Shown here piece after piece: positions 21,984 through 34,047 of a stretch of 64,000 nt of DNA. This DNA is from Ryuthela nishihirai. Its lineage: Eukaryota > Arthropoda > Arachnida > Araneae > Heptathelidae. How positions within the stretch are numbered: position 1 is the stretch's first letter; each line of letters opens with the position of its first letter. Location of the stretch: NCBI GenBank assembly GCA_038380435.1, contig JAWZYU010000013.1:66110446-66174445 (forward strand), in the 5' to 3' direction. Under the pieces are notes generated by a model, which saw only the letters and a program-made list of their open reading frames with translations, was not told the origin of the DNA and ran no database searches. The translations under genes were made by a program, and so were the position numbers.

Positions 21984-22083
21984 CGTTATTGTCACCCGTT
22001 TTCGCCTTCTTCCCTTCACGGGGTACATCTATCCACTTCTTGAGGGCAGTGGTGACGTGCTGACGTGAGGGTAGTGATGGTAT
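21984..22083 (-). CDS. Candidate exon a, copy II, intact
   Basis: The minus-strand acceptor is CTCTTTTTGTTCAG and the donor AATAACG|GTACTT. The 100-bp body is open from phase 0 to phase 1 and reads IPSLPSRQHVTTALKKWIDV then PREGKKAKTGDNN. Copy I exon a shares both ends but has been expanded by a minisatellite. The peptide is basic and hydrophilic; I do not recognise the family. Confidence 0.45.
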
Positions 22084-22089
22084 CTGAAC

Positions 22090-22789
22090 AAAAAGAGGAA
22101 CGGAAATAAGAACAAAATATATTAAAAAATCGGAGATTTACTCGATTTCCTCATAAACCTTAAAATTAGGTTTTCATTTTTCCAAATAAACTTTCTCCAA
22201 AGAGATTTTACCCTTATCGAATAATGATGAGAGATGATGATGATGATGGAAACTACATTTTAAAGCCTCAGCAATTGTTAAATCAGTTCGAAGTCAGATA
22301 ATATATTGGTCAAAATTCGAAGAGAACTTGTTCTTCACATTCTATTAAATTTTGCCCACAATGGGTTAAATAGCGAAGTCACAAGCACTCCTGAGGGAAT
22401 GTTGGGGATTGGAATCTGTTATAGATAGGAATGAAGTTGTTTCTGTGAAAGAATGAAGAGAAAAGGCGCTTTGTTATCTTATATTTGAGGAATTTTTTGC
22501 CAAATGCCTCGTCATCATGTGAGGTCATGTAATCTTGTACTTTACCAGTTATTGTTTATTTTTAGCTTAACCCATTTCATACTTGACTGTGTCATTAATG
22601 TCGTATGCCGTGCAAAATTAAACAATGATTTGTATTATTAAGGGAAACATTGCTATAATACATACATCATGCAGTTATTTTTAGTTGTTAATATTTCTTA
22701 TTATTTGTAGTGTAAATCTGTGATATTTATGATATTCTTTTTCTATTCACAATTTCATCACTTGTGCTCTATATCTTGGCACAATTTTC
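22090..22789. other. Intron-like sequence of copy II
   Basis: Continues the similarity to copy I (AAGAGATTTTACCCTTATC near 22199, compare 19190) to about 22440. A SINE-A 3' relic may lie near 22330-22410. Unique AT-rich sequence follows. Confidence 0.4.
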
Positions 22790-23450
22790 CGGGGATCATT
22801 TGACACTAAAAATACTTCCATGCTAAACCATTACACAGGTTGCATGGGTAGGATTCTATAATCGGCATTGTGCCTTTAAATGTCGGAAATTGTTGAAACT
22901 GTAACTGGACACCATCTATTGATACTGATATCTGTACCATTACACAGGTTGCATGGAGAGGGTTTTATTTATATTTAGACACTGTGCCTATAATTTATAG
23001 AATTGTCAGGGAATTGTTTGACCTGAAATTGGACCCTTGCACTGGTATTGATATCTGACACCTTCTATAGCACAGGTGGCACTATGTGACACCTTCTATA
23101 GCACAGGTGGCACGGGGGGAAAGCTCGGTATCTGGGAAGTGTGCTTTTAAATTATACATGTATTGTTCGATACGAAAATTTAGCTCGATTCCTTATTATA
23201 ATCTGATCTCCGTGCTATACGGTTAGAGATGGGGCTGGGAACGCGTGTGGAGAGGGAATTTTTTTCGCACTAGAAATGAGTTCCATCCTTTGGTACTGAC
23301 ATCTCACTTCCGGGCTATGGCTTTACCCATCTGGTTTGTTGTAAGTCTATTTTTGGCACTCTACCTTTTAATTTAACCTGGAATAATAAACCCTAAAAGT
23401 GTACCCCTTCGTTTGGTATTGATATCTGATCTTCGTGCTTTTTATTGAAG
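22790..23450. repeat. Diverged tandem repeats, period about 130 bp
   Basis: Five or so degenerate units share the order: TACACAGGTTGCATGG-like, GCATTGTGCCTTTAAAT-like, GAATTGTTTGACCTGAAATT-like, GGTATTGATATCTGA-like. Examples start near 22827, 22939, 23090, 23205 and 23310. An exact local duplication, GACACCTTCTATAGCACAGG, occurs at 23058 and 23089. Old satellite-like DNA; no coding evidence. Confidence 0.6.
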
Positions 23451-24944
23451 GGCAGTTTTAAGACAGCCCGGTCAAATTTTAGTGAAGAGCAGCGAAGAAA
23501 AAGCTATATTCTTAAAGAGCTGCAAGAAATATTATCTATTTAAAAAACAAAAAAATACAATTTTAACAAATACTGAACCCCCCCCCCCCCAAAAAAAAAA
23601 CACTATTTTTAAGAAATAAAAAAACTTCTTTTAAAACAAATATATAAATCTTTAATGGATACTCAAAATTGGTACAACATTCCACGTCACAAATTTTCAT
23701 TTGACGTACAACTTATTACGTTCGGCCCTCGCGTTCCAAAGATATAGCAGAACAATCGTTTTAATATTACCCCTTTTTTAGAGGGGGGAATCATGGGGAT
23801 AAATATTTTATAGCCTATCATATTCCTGGCAGCACAAACTTTCGTTTCCACATAAATCAAATTTTGTCCGTCGTGTTCGAAAGATACGGAGGAACAACTG
23901 TTTTGAAAAGCACACAATTGACGTATGAAAAGCAACAGGAAGACAGGTCAAAATCGTGTTTTGTAACGTAATCCTTAATCGATATTACTTGACACAGCCG
24001 CATTTCGAGGACAGCAATTTCTGACATATAACGGAATACAGTTTTAAAATATTAATTTCTCCTGTATCGCAGTATATATTTGAGGGGAAGTAAAAATTAA
24101 TTCTAGATGCAGCACAGTTATGGATGTAGTTTCTAGATGATGCATCTTCCCGTAGTAATAAGAATCAATATCTCACGTTTAACGCTCAGAAAGCATTACA
24201 ATTTTACTAGATCGAAAAGTAGGACAAATTCGTGAAAAATCAAACTGATCAATAATATACGTTCGAGTTTGTCTGGAGAGATGACTACGTTTACTACCAA
24301 GTAATATAATCATTTTTAAGATTTGAAACTGTAATGTAAACAAGAACAAGAAAAAGTCAAATTTTAATCTTATTTTGACAATTTTTCATGAACTTTCTAT
24401 TAATGATAAAGAACCAATCACTTTCATATATATGTGTGCCAGATAGAGTCTCTTAAATAAAAGTAAATGAAACACTTTCATAAATAATTTTTGTTACATT
24501 AGGAATACAGAACATGCCGTTTTAGAACCATTATGTTCAAGTGGCCATTTATAAATGAAAATTTTTTAAAATTTTTTGATCGAAACAAGATACTATTCCG
24601 ATGTTCTTATGAAGTCTATTCTCACATATATTTTTTCTATAGAAACCGCTAAAGGTCACCTGACAAACTCTGCCCGATTTGAAATTAAATTGTGCCATTA
24701 TATGTTTTTGCTTTGCAACATTTGGGACAGAGAAAAATCCTAAAAGCTACTCCTAGCTTTTACAGGCCTTCTCATACAAGGATACTCCCAACTAAGATCA
24801 AAGTCACTGCTGACAACTGCCTCAGTTAGAGCTAACACAAAGTTTGCCTTGCTGGAACAATGGTTAGCTTCCTAACAACCACTAGGCCAGTTTAGGCTAT
24901 GATCTTGAATAATAATAATTGATAGGGGGTGCAATATAATGTAC
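23451..24944. other. AT-rich sequence with poly-C/poly-A tract and degenerate repeats
   Basis: A C-run followed by an A-run lies at about 23577-23600. At 23690-24000 the minus strand carries the ATATCTTTCGAA-type degenerate repeats seen at 3.4 and 4.4 kb. No recognisable gene. Confidence 0.4.
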
Positions 24945-25170
24945 ATTAAAGTTCAACTTTATTACATTCTACTTGTCATGTTTATGGGTACAAAATAATC
25001 AATAAAAATTCAAATATTAATATAAAATTCATTTTAACGGTAAAACTCAGTTGGCTTGTCGAAGCATAATGTGGAAGATGCGACTCTGTCCCTAAAACGA
25101 ATTGCTGAACTTTCAACGAACGACCTCAATAACGTTGTATGATATGATTGAAAATTTCCTCTTCTTATGA
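24945..25170. repeat. Paralogous block (direct duplicate of 19660-19930)
   Basis: ATAAAATTCATTTTAACGG, CTTGTCGAAGCATAATGTG and AATTGCTGAAC align in order and orientation with 19740-19840. It is the distal end of duplicated copy II. Confidence 0.6.
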
Positions 25171-25553
25171 AAAAATATTCACTTTAGTAAAGCGAGATAC
25201 AAAAAAGAAATATTTTTGTATTTTCGAATTTTCTCATTGTTTAAAGAACCGGATATATACATGACTGATCTGAACGATGAGCACTAATGATACAATTGTT
25301 CCCATAGCAGCAATTCATTTGTTATTTGCTGCGGGGAAATCATTTGTCACTTTATTACATTTCGTTAGTAATATGCGATATAATTACGCTTATTACTACA
25401 GATAATATTAAATTAAATATGAAGAACGTTATTTCTTTTAACAATACAACAACCAATAACAATAGTCACACAATATCACACAATTCCGGCAAAAAGTCGT
25501 TAATCACTTTCGATTTATGAAGCAATAAAATTCTTCACAATGGAATGTGTTTA

Positions 25554-25853
25554 TTACAAAAATAATATAGACACAAAGAGTACAGTATGTACAAAAATGG
25601 CATTACGTATAGAATAAAATATACAAATATTGTCTTGAAAGTAAACATTACATAAAAAACTGGATAAAACAGTATATTTCAAATTCTTATATAAAAATAA
25701 TCTTATAGAGTGAACGAATTCAGTGTTTTGCTTATGTACTTTTAAATTAGTATGGATAGCCATAATTTCTCGATTTTTGAGTATTGCTTTTACACAGATA
25801 TTTTTAACTTGTGAGACCTGATTATTCACACTTTCACTGAATAGCCACACCAC
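25554..25853 (-). CDS. Possible coding segment, 99 codons, unknown
   Basis: An open frame within the inverted duplication arm. It contains NNQVSQVKNICVKAILKNRE then IMAIHTNLKVHKQNTEFVHS. The partner at about 17965-18090 shares VKAILK-REIMAIHTNLK, with at least two synonymous differences (CGC/CGA, CAC/CAT), a hint of past coding selection. No domain is recognised, and the C-terminal half looks like AT-rich noise. Confidence 0.25.
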   Translation of the reverse strand: MVWLFSESVNNQVSQVKNICVKAILKNREIMAIHTNLKVHKQNTEFVHSIRLFLYKNLKYTVLSSFLCNVYFQDNICIFYSIRNAIFVHTVLFVSILFL

Positions 25854-25975
25854 TTTTCGATACAGAGGGATTGGAATTTGTAATATTCCCCAGAGATAGG
25901 AGGATATCCTGTTAGGACTCCTTTATCCGTTGGAGAGCGGAGATTTGCATAATATTATCAGTCAAAATTAGCTTC
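25690..25975. repeat. Arm of an inverted segmental duplication (pairs with 17830-18120)
   Basis: See the partner arm for shared blocks. Here they run on the minus strand and end close to a SINE-A copy at 25976. Confidence 0.7.
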
Positions 25976-26332
25976 CAGAGGCACTTTTTCTGCACACATT
26001 GAACAAAATGGCCAGGCCACAACAATCTAAACGGCTCAGAGTTGGGTAGGGGACTCACTGAATAGGTGTTAGGTGACAGATGGGATCCTCCCCTCAAAGC
26101 CATCCAGCTTATTCTTTAATGTGCACAGATTATGGTTCTTCGGCACACGAGGACACAGCTTAATGTTCCATTCAATAGACAGTGGCCTTCCAAGCGAAAT
26201 GGTGTCCCCATTCCTACTGGGGGCAGGGGTACCGGGGATAAATCTTAATGCCGGTACAACTGGGACTCGAACCTGGGAACTAAAGATTATAAACCTAGCA
26301 CACTACTGACGAAACCAAATCCAGCTCCTTTA
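25976..26332 (-). mobile_element. SINE-A copy, near full length
   Basis: Minus strand. AGGCACTTTTTCTGCACACA is the 3' part; CAGCTTATTCTTTAATGTGC and GGGACTCGAACCTGGGAAC (reverse of box B) follow. The head is eroded (ACTACTGACGAAACC). Confidence 0.8.
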
Positions 26333-28154
26333 TGGGGGGCAGGGGTACCAGTCTCATATAAGCGAAATAGGCCGACAAATTAAATGGTTCAAGTTTAAAA
26401 TAAATGGAAAAGTTGAAAATATGCAAATTAAACTATAAAACGAAAACTTAGAGCTTCGTTGGTTGTTTGAGGTTTTATGGCATAAAGGCAACTAAAATGA
26501 TGCAGTAAACAAAATATACAATAAGAGAAATAAACAGATAAAAGTCATGCACCAAGACTTAAGGTAAGAAAAATCATGCTTTAAGAACTCAGAGTGTTTG
26601 AAAGGTACCTAAATATACTCTGATTAAAATTGTAATGCACTCCTTTTTGCCATTATGTTTGTAAGTACAGGCTAACGTTTGAGGTTTCTTACTTCTTATA
26701 TTGAGCGTGCTACTATTGACATTTAAAACAAGACAGCATTAATTTTCGATTCTTAAAAATATAAATTATAAAAATATTTTTATTTGAAATGGGACGAAAT
26801 ATGATCTAGCATATCGTGTAGAAATGTATTCTGAAAACTTCATGTCTCTGTCTGATCTCGGAAACATTGTTTGGATAGATGTGTGGACGAATCACAGAAT
26901 AACTGGCTAACACAGATAGATGACTGATCCTAAAGCACCACTGCTTGCTGCGCCATCTGTGGTAATCAGTCGAAATTCTCATTTTCCCGCCGTCTTTCAA
27001 AATGTGTGGAAGTACTTGTGTTGCAGCCATTACTTTACTATGCAGTTCCGTATCTGAGAAATATTTGTTTCGTGTATTGCTTTCTTCTTTACTTGAACTG
27101 ATTTGATCATATATTTGGATATGGCTAGTCACCGTATTTGAACATTATTAAACATAATTTTTTGAGAATACTGCACTGCATGCTAATGTTAAGATTTTAT
27201 TTATCAAAACCAGCAACGACCACCTGGCGAGTGGCTTCTCGTCAGAGTAATTCGGCTTCAGCCAAAAATGCACTCAACTGTATAAACTACTCAAGTCTGG
27301 CAATTATGCTTAATGATAGTTTATTTAAACTAAAGTACGAATAAGCTACTTCTGAATCTAGGTATATATTAAGCTACATTTAATTCTTGAGTGAGGCACT
27401 AGTTCTCTTAGGAAGGCCTACCTCTGCTATTCGTTGAAACCATCCAATCACTGCACCTCGCAAAGCAAGGGCATTGGAAACAGCACTGGGAGATTTCTCT
27501 CAGAGTTCAGAGATCATAAGACTTCATTGAATACGTTTGCTACATGATATAATACAGAGTAAATCGACTGGAATTGCCGAGTCAGAGACTTCCGCTCTGG
27601 ATAAAAATTTCTTACACTCGTATATAATTGAAGGAGTCGGCAGAGAGAAAATCCTCTCATTAAATTCTTGAATCTGGTCAGTCGGGGGCCCGTTCTACTA
27701 ATATCTAATTATGAAGCAAGATTGATCAATATTTGAAATCTGAAGTTATTGGGTTTATAATTTGCTTTTTAGATAACAAGGACAGAAAGCAGAAGTGATT
27801 TGTATCGTTTGTGTTTCATGCCATGGGATATATCATAGTTAATTGTGTACTGGATGAGTTCATTCGGGTGGTTAGCTGCATCTCTAAAAAATTTTAAGCC
27901 TAACTGTTAATTGTGTGTTTCATCAGCAGAATTTGGGTATCGCTTGGAATAACTGAATAGCTACGAACTAGGAAGCTGCCACAGCAGATCGTAAGATGGT
28001 ATGTTAAGTGTAAGGTTTCCACAACGTTTACTGACGAAGTGACGGAAAATCTTCGTGATTTCCGAAATATCTGGGGTTGTTCCTAAAATAATATTACTAA
28101 AAATGAAAGATGTTAACTTACCTGATTCCTTAATGGACTTACCTTATTCCCAGG
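26333..28154. other. Spacer without recognised features
   Basis: AT-rich. The 108-codon minus frame at 26806-27132 and the 68-codon plus frame at 27138-27344 contain no recognised domain and lack convincing splice sites. Confidence 0.4.
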
Positions 28155-28495
28155 GATTGGGGTTGGGTCTCTCGGTAGCACAACTGGCTCGTAATCTGCA
28201 GTCCCCAGGTTCGAATCGCATCCTTTTCTGAGTTGAGAAGTTTCTCCAGTTAACTCCTGGACAACATTGGGCTGGTAAAGGAGGCCGCCAGGCAGTTGGG
28301 ACGTGAAACCGTTGCAGGAGATCCATACCCTGTGCACGTTAAACAACATACTGAATGATCTTGAAGGGAAGCTACCATCTGTATCCTAACAGCTGTCCAG
28401 TTGATCAATCCCTTCCCCCAACCTGCTCCTTGGGATCTTTATGATCTGGCCATTTAGCCAAAGTGCTCCTCAGAGGTAAAACAATCAATCTTCTC
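28155..28495 (+). mobile_element. SINE-A copy, near full length
   Basis: Plus strand. TCGGTAGCACAACTGGCTCG and CCCAGGTTCGAATCGC (box B) form the head. GTGCACGTTAAACAACATAC, CTAACAGCTGTCCAG and CTCCTCAGAGGTAAAACAA follow. Confidence 0.85.
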
Positions 28496-29728
28496 AAAAT
28501 ATTAGTCCAGAAGCGAAACGTCAGTTGCAACCTGGGAGACTGCAATCGGTTCTTCAACAAGTACCAACAAGCTTCCACTGCGCAATCTCATAGTCTCTCC
28601 AGTTCTCACTAACATCATGCCATTGGTTTAATTGCATTTTTACACTTCCCTCCCCCTCCTCGCTCCCCTGGACTACAAACTGGACAGCAGATTTAGAACA
28701 ACTCCTAAAAATGTGAGCATTTGTTTAGCCAATATCACTTCTAACAATCATTTTCGTTATAGACTTACAGTAGTTTTTCTACTAGCGATATGATTTTTAA
28801 TAATATAAATTTTTAGAATCCAAAATAAAAGGTAAAACCAAAACTATTATACTTTACTGCATAAAATACAAATGTATGAGTTATGATTAAAAAGCTATCT
28901 TAGTGTTATAATTACACTAAATGCCTACATAAAAACTTTTCCAAAAGCTAAACATATCTCGTCAATTTCATTCCTTAAGGAAAGGCTTTGAGACAATGAG
29001 TTCTAATCCACAAGCAGCAAAGAGAAAATTCTAGAATGGAAAACGAAGCTGATTTTTCGCGATCATTATTATTCGTTCAAAGCTTTAGAAAAATCTGGGC
29101 TATTCCTTTAGATAGTTCTGTATCAATTTTTCCCACAATTTTTGTAAAACACTTTTGCAGAAGCCTTCCTAACCATGTCCCACCCCCTATCCCGCATCGC
29201 GTGGACTCTCAATACGCCTCTGGTAACCTGTCGAATCTTAACCAATATAATTTAATTAAACAGCCTCAACACCTACAGAAATGTGGTTTAGCCAGCTGTC
29301 ATTCATGACACAACCAAAAACCTAAAGAGGGTGACGTAAGATCAATAAGATTAAGGGTTGGGTAAATCACAGCCTCAGACCCATACCGGGTTTGAAGAGT
29401 GCACTAAGGGGAGGATTAATTTGTAAATAAATTAGAGTTTTAAATTAAAGCTGTATCTTTTCAAATTTATCTGGTAGCATTATATTTTTAAATATTCGTA
29501 ATTAATTTTAAAATATTCATAAATATTTCAAATTAAATTAATGATTAGCAAATTATTATACTTCATGCTGTTTAAAAATGAGTTGCTTGTAATTGAAGTT
29601 TAGACAAATTAAATGACTTAAATCTTTTATGCATATTTAATTTCACTTCTTTTGTTCCATGGCTGTCCAGGCCTGGTGTATCAAAGGTACTCTAAATGAA
29701 CCCGTTTCTCAGTTCTATCACATTCCTT
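28496..29728. other. Spacer without recognised features
   Basis: AT-rich, with a 90-codon plus frame at 29036-29308 that shows no domain. Confidence 0.4.
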
Positions 29729-29747
29729 GTATCTGGGTATCTGTTCT

Positions 29748-29906
29748 TGTACGCTGGATTGTCTTGACGGAAGACTACCATCCAACAGCTGTTCCAGTGG
29801 GTCCCCTCCCCCAACCTTCTCTGAGCCATTCGGGGTCCTTGTGACCTGGTCATTTAGCCCAATGTGTGCAAAAAAGTGCCACTCAGAGGTAAAACAACCC
29901 AACCTG
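29748..29906 (+). mobile_element. 5'-truncated SINE-A with perfect 19-bp target-site duplication
   Basis: Only the last ~160 bp of SINE-A are present, beginning in the CGCTGGATGGCCTTGACGG region and ending GAGGTAAAACAACCCAACCT. The 19-mer GTATCTGGGTATCTGTTCT stands at both 29729-29747 and 29907-29925. 5' truncation with a long perfect duplication is the mark of target-primed reverse transcription. Confidence 0.93.
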
Positions 29907-29925
29907 GTATCTGGGTATCTGTTCT

Positions 29926-30914
29926 CGATGAAACATTCTACCACCAGAATTTCTAGCACAAATATATCGTTTACAATGTACTTTTACATTTAGCGCCCTC
30001 TAACGATGTAAATTAAAGCGTTTTGAAGGGTTTGAAAACTATGAATCATCATATTTCGTTAGTACCTGTTCAACTCAAAAAGAACTTTCATTAATCTCTT
30101 AAAACAAAACGTTTCGTCACTCCCTGCACCCCCCCACCCCTCCCGAAGTGAAGGGACAAATTGTTGCTGCACGTGTTAAGACCTTGATTGTGATATTTTA
30201 TCAGTAAAACATCATATCTTTTGCAATATATGTTAAATGTTTGAAATTTTGGAATTATTCCACCGTCAGAGATTGCAATTAAAACTTTTGGGAGATTCAA
30301 AAACTATGAATCATAATAGTTTATCAAATACCTATTCAACGAAAAAATAATTCTTTGCTTTTGGAAATAAATATTATCACTAAAAACAAGAAAAATTGTG
30401 CTTGTGCCGATGGTGAAATGTTACCATTAATATTAAAAATTTCTAATATAATTACATCGATTACAATATTGAAATGTTTGCCATTTTCAACTTTTTTCAC
30501 TGTTTGATGGCGCAATTAGTTGCATGGAGATTTCGCAAGTACGAATCGTACTATTTCACAATACCTAACCAACACAATATAATTTTTGATCCGTTTCTAA
30601 AAACAAAGAATTTGACAGACAGACGACAAAGTGAAGCATTCGCTCTTTTGTTTCTGAAAAGGAACAAAAAGAGTCTCCCAGAGGAAGCCTTTCGCTTATG
30701 ACTCTGTCAAAAGCAAATTATCATTTGGACGCTACTTTAACCTTTCAGTCAGGGCCAGATGACTCTTACTTGAGACCCAAAGCTAGGATATCTTTAGGTC
30801 CTCTGACTTATTTATATATAACCTTTTGTTTATTGTACAACTTCACATTTTCGTGCATTATGATTAACAAGCAAATTTATCTTCTGTTGCTCGGGTTTTT
30901 CTCTCTCTTTAAAG
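29926..30914. other. Spacer without recognised features
   Basis: AT-rich, with a C-run near 30127-30140 and repeated AAAACTATGAATCAT blocks near 30036 and 30300 that suggest an old local duplication. Confidence 0.4.
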
Positions 30915-31581
30915 CAGTGATACTCAAACTTTTTTTTTTGCTCACGGCACACCGTATATTTCGCCGTGAATACTGATGGCACTAAAAATTTGGAGGTAAT
31001 ACTACGGGAAATTCGCACATGCGCAATTTGTCTTCAATAATAGCCATTTTTGTGGAGTCGTTTGTAAACGCAGATAACTTTTTTTTAAGTTCTGACGTGT
31101 ATTAAGGTTAGTACTACGCTTTATGTATTAACGATATGCTTTGTGTTAGGCCCGTATCTAGAAAAAAATCGAGGCAGGCCCCAAGAAACAAAATCGAGTC
31201 AAAAAAAAAATGTCAAAGGGGAGGCCAAGAGACTTCATTTTCAATGCACTCTAACATTTCATCCTCTACTTGAAGGTTTTAAAAAAAAAACTTCAAAAAT
31301 GCATAAAATATAAATAAATTTAATAAGTTTTCCCTCTTTTACCCTTATTGTATTCTGAAAGGAAGGGGGGGGGGGGGGGGCTGGTCCCTTTGCACCCCCT
31401 AGATCCGTCCCCGCTTTGTGCTCTGCATGTTATCCCATTTTCATATGGATAAGTTTTTTATTAAACGGAAGAAAGTTAAATGAAGAATCAGTTTCAGGAA
31501 GGAGCAACAAAATGGTTTCTAAATTTCCTTTTATCTACAATTCCATCCCAAATTTCTCGGCACATCCTTTGAGAACCACTG
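30915..31581. mobile_element. hAT-like DNA element, 667 bp, non-autonomous
   Basis: The left end CAGTGATACTCAAACTTTTT and right end CATCCTTTGAGAACCACTG form hAT-type terminal inverted repeats. The flanking octamers CTTTAAAG (30907-30914) and CTCTAAAG (31582-31589) match at seven of eight positions. The interior includes a G-run near 31366-31380 and TAGGCCCGTATCTAG ... CCTAGATCCGTCCCC, which may be a second, nested inverted-repeat element. No transposase frame. Confidence 0.7.
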
Positions 31582-31897
31582 CTCTAAAGTATATGAGATT
31601 TCACTCTCCACGTCGCAAGCTTTCATTTCGCATAAAACGCTTACGATTGATTCCCCTCTACTAATAAAATTTTGGGATTCCGAACATAGTCTCCACGTCA
31701 GAAGTTTCTAAACCCGAAAAAACAATATTGTCTCATTCACAAAATGGAATTTTTCAAATAATTTCGTATTTCAATTCAAGTTGCAGCACTTGGATACAAT
31801 TTGTCAGTCATAGAAAATTCTATAACGAAATAAAATTAAATATGGGCAAATTGTGCTATGGTGGGGTTTAAGTTGTGCAGAAAATTTGTACGTACTC

Positions 31898-31945
31898 GAC
31901 CTCTGTGGCAAGCAGCTGCTTGAGGGGGTATTTATTATTTATTAT
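31898..31945 (+). mobile_element. SINE-B 3'-end fragment
   Basis: Only GACCTCTGTGGCAAGCAGCT, GCTTGAGGGGGTATTT and the A/T tail are present: a severely 5'-truncated insertion. Confidence 0.8.
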
Positions 31946-32292
31946 TTTTAATAATGTAATATACAATGAGAAGGAAAAGCATTATTTACAGGTTAATGCA
32001 TTTTTATTAATATTAATGTAAATATTATTAATACTAATATAATTATTGTTAATATTAATGCAATTGTTATTAATGTAATTTGCCATAATTGAATATATTT
32101 CGAAACATTTGGTAAAAAATAATTGGGCATTTTTATCTGTTGTTAAATGATAAAAAACAGAAAGATGTTTAAAATAATTGAAACCCGATTTCCAGACCAG
32201 ATGTAATGAAATATCGATTTCTGTGAATGCAGGGTATAAATCAGATCCACCTGGGTTACTACAAATCGACCCGAATATATTTACTTACTATT
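31946..32292. other. AT-rich spacer with simple repeats
   Basis: Repeats of ATTAATATTAATGT type at 31990-32090. Nothing else seen. Confidence 0.4.
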
Positions 32293-32490
32293 TATGGCAG
32301 AGTAGTTAGCGCGCTTGGCTACTGATCTAAGGGACCTGGGTTCGAGCCCCGGATAAGGCATGGTTGTATGTGTTGTTTTTCTGCTGAGGTCCTGCCATCC
32401 TCTCAGATCTTCTACTTTGGCATATAAACTGACAGGCTCCTGTTAGACCTCTGTGGCAAGCAGCTGCTTGATGGGGTATTTTTATTTTTT
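32293..32490 (+). mobile_element. SINE-B copy, full length
   Basis: Head AGTAGTTAGCGCGCTTGGCT with box B GGTTCGAGCCC. Body TTCTGCTGAGGTCCTGCCAT and CTGACAGGCTCCTGTTAG. 3' end GGCAAGCAGCTGCTTGATGG. The first bases of box A are altered. Confidence 0.88.
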
Positions 32491-33847
32491 TATTAGTATA
32501 TTGAACGTCTTGTTAACCGGCTAAACGAAGGTTGGATTACCAAGGGTGTAAGCCTTGCACGTCTCCGTCTACTCGGTTAACACATAGATATAATATGTAA
32601 CTGAACACATAACAAATAACTCCTGAGCTAAAGTATACTTAAACAATAACAGAAATCTTATTCCCCATTTAACTCCCAATATATTACCATTTCTTACCAC
32701 CGCGATTTTACAGACGTCCGCACTTAATGCGGTGTAACCAATCTTCTGAGCGTCCAACGCTCGACAAACAGCAAGGATATTGGCTAAAAGAAATACAAGT
32801 ATGCACTAACATAAATTCACTACGGCATAAACACATAAGTTCCCTAACTAGATAAATGGTATATTGAAGTTCAGACCTACTTTGATTAGATGAGGATGCG
32901 AAGGAGAACGACCTCGACGACGAGGAGTTGTAGGCAATTCTAACAGAGAGACATGGCCTCTTCTTCAACGTTAACGTATTTTTCATTGTTTCGTAATGAA
33001 TTATTCTGTTGCATACAACACTATTCTACGACTTGGTTTGTTACGTATAACAATAGTGAAGTCAACGCAATTGATGTCTTAGTTATTTACAAAGTCTTAT
33101 CTGCGTTGCCAAAGGTATACTCAGAAACTTTCAATGGGAGTTAATATGTTTTGGTCTATTTGTAATTTCTTTTATTGTATGCTTGAGTGTTTCATTTCTG
33201 GAGACTCCATTAAAAAACGTATGGTACTCAGATTCACAACCTTAACACCCCCCAACATAAGTACACTTGGGTACGCCTAGTGTTGCCAACTGTTCCGCAT
33301 CATCAATATTTATCCTGCTTGCCGTACCAAAGCCATATGGGACACCGCATTGACTGATCCGAGAATACTGTCGATCACATGACGTGCATTAGATCGAATA
33401 TGAGAAATGAACCTTATGGCAGTTCAAACTCCACTTATCTGTGCAACCCCACTCTTTAAATAGCTGAGACTCTCTCGAAATTCAGATGAAGAATCATCTA
33501 ACTAATTTTGGTCAACTGCTCAAAGAGTGATATTTGCTGTTTATTCATAAGTAGCATGTGCCGACGCAAACTTCTCATTACAAAGATAAGATATTCTGAC
33601 CTGGAAATTATAATTGATATATCGAATTTGAATGGAAAAATTGAATGATAAGCCATTTGTCGAATGTTGCATTTTTGAGAACAATATTCAACATACTATT
33701 GATATGGATTGGAAAATATTAATGGAAAATGAAGGTCTTTGCTATTTTTTGAAATTTGTGGTAAAAATATGTTCTAAACCATTTTACATTATTATTACTT
33801 TATATTAAGTATACCGGGCCCCAGGCCGGATCTATGGGACGGCGGAG
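32491..33847. other. Spacer without recognised features
   Basis: A serine-rich minus-strand frame at 32870-32986 starts with ATG and meets a possible donor (AAA|GTAGGT). There is no supporting exon, so it is not called. The rest is AT-rich. Confidence 0.35.
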
Positions 33848-33910
33848 GAGGGAGGGGAGAGATGTATAGTCCAACCAGGCAGGTTAGACTATACATCTCT
33901 CCCCTCCCTC
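33848..33910. repeat. Perfect hairpin, 24-bp arms
   Basis: GAGGGAGGGGAGAGATGTAT plus AGTC at 33848-33871 is followed after 15 bp by its exact complement at 33887-33910. The perfect match and short spacer imply a recent origin. Confidence 0.9.
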
Positions 33911-34047
33911 AGTTTAAGTCCCTCTCCTTAAGTTTCGATAGGGGGGTCCGAGAATTCAGTTTTGGGGAGACTCCGAGAATTTAACTTCAGTGAAACAGAA
34001 ATGTTTAGATTAAAGTTTATGGTTAAATTCTACCTTAACTGTGTATT

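Noticed and set aside
26806..27132. 108-codon minus-strand ORF as a gene
   Set aside because: No motif, no splice signals and composition like surrounding DNA.
32870..32986. Minus-strand first exon (ATG, Ser-rich, possible donor AAA|GTAGGT)
   Set aside because: There is no second exon, promoter evidence or recognised signal; too weak to call.
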